This document shows positions 60,974 through 63,830 of a DNA stretch of 63,830 nucleotides, piece by piece (positions within the stretch are counted from its first letter, which is position 1; every line of letters begins with the position of its first letter). The notes beneath the pieces are model-generated. The model saw only the letters and a program-made list of their open reading frames with translations. It did no database searches and was not told the origin of the DNA. The stretch comes from Rhodococcus sp. IEGM 1381 (GTDB lineage: Bacteria; Actinomycetota; Actinomycetes; Mycobacteriales; Mycobacteriaceae), in the NCBI RefSeq assembly GCF_030056795.1, contig NZ_JASHKQ010000020.1:1-63830 (forward strand). Direction: 5' to 3'. The translations under genes and the position numbers were made by a program.

Positions 60974-61789
60974 CTATCCCAGCTTCTGAGGCATGAACAT
61001 GGCCACCAACTGAGTGATGACCACATTGACCGTGAAGGCCGAGATCACTCCGACGACGACAGCAGCATTGACGGCATTGGCTACGCCGCGAGGTCCGTCC
61101 ACGGCGGCGAAACCGCGCTGACAGGCGACGATGACCACGATGACCCCGAAGATCTCCGTCTTGATCAGGGCGACCACCAGATCACCGACCGACGCGAAGG
61201 ATGCGAACGAGGAGATGTAGCTTCCCGGTGTGCCGCCCTGGAATCCGACGTTGATCGTGTAGCCGGCGGCGATACCCATGAAGATGATCAGGATGCACAA
61301 CATCGGTGCCACGAACAGAATCGCCGCGAGCCGGGGAACGACAAGGCGCCGTACCGGGTCGATGCCCATGGTCTTCAGTGCATCGATCTCGTCGCGGATC
61401 GTGCGCGATCCGAGGTCTGCGGCGATGGCCGAACCGGCGGCCCCGCCGAGTAGCAACGCGGCGACGATCGGCGCACCCTGCCGGATCACCCCGAGACCGC
61501 CCGCGGCACCGGCGATCGACGTGGCACCGATCTGGTCGGTGAGCGAACCCACCTGCACCGAGACGATGACCCCGAACGGAATGGAGACGAGGATGGCGGG
61601 AACTGCGGTGACGGTGACCACGAACCATGCCTGATCGACCGAATCACGCCACGGATGGCGCAGTCGCGCGATGTCGGCGACGAGGTGAACGAAGGCGTCG
61701 AGGGCCAGCTCGAGCGCGCCGCCGAAGGTACGAAATCCGGTGAACACGCGCGAGCGCCCGGCTCCGGTGACGTTCGATCGGATCGCCAA
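60974..61789 (-). CDS. yrbEA: YrbE/MlaE-family permease A
   Basis: A 271-aa permease, first gene of the operon. MlaE blocks are GSAIAADLGSRTIRDEIDALKTMGIDP and RLVVPRLAAILFVAPMLCILIIFMG. The start is TTG 61789 with GGGGTGAG upstream. The ATPase (MceG type) that powers the complex is not in this window. Confidence 0.92.
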   Translation of the reverse strand: MAIRSNVTGAGRSRVFTGFRTFGGALELALDAFVHLVADIARLRHPWRDSVDQAWFVVTVTAVPAILVSIPFGVIVSVQVGSLTDQIGATSIAGAAGGLGVIRQGAPIVAALLLGGAAGSAIAADLGSRTIRDEIDALKTMGIDPVRRLVVPRLAAILFVAPMLCILIIFMGIAAGYTINVGFQGGTPGSYISSFASFASVGDLVVALIKTEIFGVIVVIVACQRGFAAVDGPRGVANAVNAAVVVGVISAFTVNVVITQLVAMFMPQKLG

Positions 61790-62032
61790 TTCGGCTCACC
61801 CCCATGGTGGACTACGCGACGCACCTGTGGGTGCGCTCGCAGCGCGCGCCGAACCCCTCGGAGCGTCGCGAAGGGAAAGTATCAGCTGGCCGACGGGCAG
61901 GTGACGTTTTCATCACCTACTGAGCTATGAGTGTTCACAGAATCGGTAGCACTGCTTCATGATTCGAGTTCGGACCGCTCACCCCGCTTTACTGATACTT
62001 TAATTTTCCACCGACTGCTGGGAGAAACAGAT

Positions 62033-63082
62033 TTGACCACCTCTCCGGATCGCACCCGCATCGAATTCCCCGACATCTCCTCTCGCACGTGGGAGCACCC
62101 GTCGGACCGAGCTGCCCTGGTCACACTGCGCACCCTCAAAGGGTTCGACACCGTTCTGCGCACGCTGTCCGGGCTGTTGCGCGAACGGCAGCATCGCCTG
62201 ATGTATCTCGCCACCGCGGTGCGCGTCGACGAGCGCCAATTCAAGGATCTGAACGACCTACGCAGCGACTGCGTGCAGATCCTCGGGGCCGAGGAGACAC
62301 CCGAACTGTTCGTGGTTCAGTCGCCGATGGTCAACGCGTTCACCATCGGCATGGATCGCCCGTTCATCGTCCTGACCACCGGCATGCTCGACATCATGAC
62401 CTACGAGGAGCAGCGATTCGTCGTCGGACACGAGCTGGGCCACGCGCTGTCCGGTCACGCGGTGTATCGCACCGTGCTGATGCATCTGATGCGCCTCGCC
62501 GGCACCGTCGGCTGGGTTCCGGTGGGCGGCTGGGCCCTGCGCGCGGTCATCGCCGGACTGATGGAATGGCAGCGTAAGTCCGAATTATCCGCTGACAGAG
62601 CGGGTTTGCTGTGCGGACAGGATGTGCACACCGCGATCCGTGTGCAGCTCAAGTTGGCGGGTGGCGCACGCATCAACGAGATCGACGTCGACGCATTCCT
62701 CGAGCAAGCTGCCGAGTACGAGGCCAGTGGGGATCTGCGTGACGGCGTGCTCAAGCTGCTCAATCTCGAACTCCTCTCGCATCCCTTCTCGGTGCTGCGC
62801 GCCGCCGAGCTGAAGAAGTGGGTCGACAGCGGCGAGTACGCGACCGTACTGCGAGGCGACTACCCGCGCAGGTCCACCGATCACGAGGCCAAGGTGTCGG
62901 AGGAGTTCCGTAACGCGGCGCGCACGTACAAGAACAACTTCGACACCTCGGAGGACCCGCTGATCAAGACGGTTCGCGACATAGGAAGCGGATTCACTGG
63001 TGCCGTCGACGCCGTCGGCAACGGAATCGGCGACGTGGCGTCGGACATCAAGGGTCGCTTCGATCACTGGCGAAAGTCGTAG
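62033..63082 (+). CDS. M48-family metalloprotease
   Basis: A 349-aa zinc peptidase with HELGH at 133-137 and a second glutamate (KSELSADRAGLL), as in HtpX/Ste24-type enzymes. One or two hydrophobic stretches (LMRLAGTVGWVPVGGWALRAVIAGLM) suggest membrane association. The start is TTG 62033 with GGGAGA 8 bases upstream. Upstream 61790-62032 is the gap to the divergent mce operon. Confidence 0.88.
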   Translation: MTTSPDRTRIEFPDISSRTWEHPSDRAALVTLRTLKGFDTVLRTLSGLLRERQHRLMYLATAVRVDERQFKDLNDLRSDCVQILGAEETPELFVVQSPMVNAFTIGMDRPFIVLTTGMLDIMTYEEQRFVVGHELGHALSGHAVYRTVLMHLMRLAGTVGWVPVGGWALRAVIAGLMEWQRKSELSADRAGLLCGQDVHTAIRVQLKLAGGARINEIDVDAFLEQAAEYEASGDLRDGVLKLLNLELLSHPFSVLRAAELKKWVDSGEYATVLRGDYPRRSTDHEAKVSEEFRNAARTYKNNFDTSEDPLIKTVRDIGSGFTGAVDAVGNGIGDVASDIKGRFDHWRKS

Positions 63083-63099
63083 GCAGCGCACCGAAAACG

Positions 63100-63133
63100 A
63101 ACGGCGGCGACCACCGAAGTGGTCGCCGCCGTT
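63100..63133. terminator. Bidirectional terminator between the M48 gene and lpd
   Basis: Perfect 15-bp arms (AACGGCGGCGACCAC and its complement) with a 4-base loop between convergent genes. Confidence 0.85.
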
Positions 63134-63149
63134 GTGTTCGGGGAGAGGA

Positions 63150-63830
63150 TCAGAAGTTGATCATGTGGCCAGCGAGGCCGTGGATCGCTTCCTGCAGTGC
63201 CTCCGACAGCGTTGGGTGCGTGTGGACGTTGCGGGCCAGCTCGTTGACCGTCAGGTCCCACTTCTGGGCCAGGGTCAGCTCGGGCAACAGCTCCGAGACG
63301 TCCGGTCCGATGAGGTGGCCGCCGAGAAGCTCGCCGTGCTCGGTGTCGGCGATGAGCTTGACGAAGCCGGTGGCGTCGCCCAAGCCGTGCGCCTTGCCGT
63401 TGGCGGCGAACGGGAAGTTCGCCACCTTGATGTCGGATCCGCGAGCCTGCGCTTCTTCGCGGGCCTGATCCTCGGTGAGACCGAAGCTGGCGACCTGCGG
63501 CTGGCAGAAAGTGGCGCGGGGCATCATGCGGTAGTCGTCGATCGGCAATGTCTCTGCGCCGCCGATGGTTTCGGCAGCCACGACGGCTTGCGCCTCGGCC
63601 ACGTGGGCGAGCTGCAGCTTGGCCGTGACGTCGCCGATGGCGTAGATGTGCGGGACGTTGGTCTGCATCGTGTTCGTGATGCCGATGGCACCGCGGTCGG
63701 TGAGCTCCACGCCGGTCTTCTCGAGGCCGAAGCCTTCGACACGAGGGGCGAAACCGACGGACTGCATCACCTTGTCGACGGTGAACGTCTCGCTCTCGCC
63801 GGACTTGTTGTGCTTGATCTCGACGGTGAC
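63150..63830 (-). CDS. lpd: Dihydrolipoamide dehydrogenase, C-terminal part
   Basis: E3 subunit of 2-oxo acid dehydrogenase complexes; in mycobacteria Lpd also serves peroxide defence. The window holds about the last 226 residues: ATCOQ-type FAD end with IYAIGDVTAKLQLAHVAEAQ, and the C-terminal dimer motif NVHTHPTLSEALQEAIHGL with the catalytic His. The 5' part lies beyond the window edge. Ties the region to mycobacterial lpdC (Rv0462). Confidence 0.93.
   Translation of the reverse strand, partial: VTVEIKHNKSGESETFTVDKVMQSVGFAPRVEGFGLEKTGVELTDRGAIGITNTMQTNVPHIYAIGDVTAKLQLAHVAEAQAVVAAETIGGAETLPIDDYRMMPRATFCQPQVASFGLTEDQAREEAQARGSDIKVANFPFAANGKAHGLGDATGFVKLIADTEHGELLGGHLIGPDVSELLPELTLAQKWDLTVNELARNVHTHPTLSEALQEAIHGLAGHMINF

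Noticed and set aside
53280..61789. Assignment of the mce operon to Mce4 (sterol uptake)
   Set aside because: The order yrbEA-mceF is shared by all Mce types, and no sterol genes or KstR-like context are in this window.
1..63830. Many long frames opposite or across strong genes (for example opposite the Rieske, amine oxidase and mce genes)
   Set aside because: They are rich in Arg, Gly and Ala as expected from reading high-GC codons in a wrong frame, and show no family motif. They overlap well-supported genes fully.

Overview
The window is high-GC actinobacterial chromosome with mycolata traits: a complete mce/yrbE operon, an HBHA-type adhesin, an LmeA-like protein, an LprQ-type L,D-transpeptidase and a RamB regulator. 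The gene set and order point to Rhodococcus or the closely related Rhodococcoides group (inference). No rRNA, tRNA, CRISPR array or intact insertion sequence was seen.

Region 1 (about 0.1-28.6 kb) follows, as I recall it, the Mycobacterium tuberculosis order Rv0483 to Rv0465c: L,D-transpeptidase (lprQ), murB, DUF2505 proteins, deoC, a DUF2516 membrane protein, hbhA and its HTH regulator, fadB2, isocitrate lyase (aceA) and ramB. Interleaved are methyltransferases, purU, a DUF445 protein, TetR, a DJ-1-like protein, an iron-siderophore binding lipoprotein with an IdeR-like box, PPK2 and an alcohol dehydrogenase. At 16.4-19.8 kb an AT-richer insert holds an unrecognised four-gene operon: a secreted Gly-rich four-Cys protein, a 123-aa protein, an ABC ATPase and a multi-pass membrane protein.

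Region 2 (28.6-63.1 kb) lies where M. tuberculosis has only a few genes between ramB and lpdC. Its first part is about nitrogen and amines: aldehyde dehydrogenase, copper amine oxidase, universal stress protein and APC permease; then N-carbamoylputrescine amidohydrolase and agmatine deiminase; then urea-type transporter urtABCDE with a GntR regulator. Together these could take agmatine to putrescine, 4-aminobutanal and GABA, salvaging released ammonia or urea. Two paralogous small-membrane-protein loci sit around this block under nearly identical promoter/operator sequences; one has kept its XRE regulator gene and the other has lost it. A second siderophore-binding lipoprotein with an IdeR-like box follows, then yrbEA-yrbEB-mceABCDEF plus one Mce-associated gene on the minus strand, and an M48 peptidase.

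Region 3 (63.15 kb to the end) is the 3' part of dihydrolipoamide dehydrogenase, returning to the conserved order (lpdC).

Short repeats stand out. A 23-bp element (core GGAGTGGAGCCTGCGG) occurs four times, inside or at the edge of three genes. A 46-bp near-perfect palindrome between urtA and urtB has one arm repeated exactly at 61-82. Hairpins with a GAGTGGAGC core bracket a DUF559 endonuclease gene. Two genes look broken: an LLM oxidoreductase (in-frame TGA) and an MFS transporter (frameshift).
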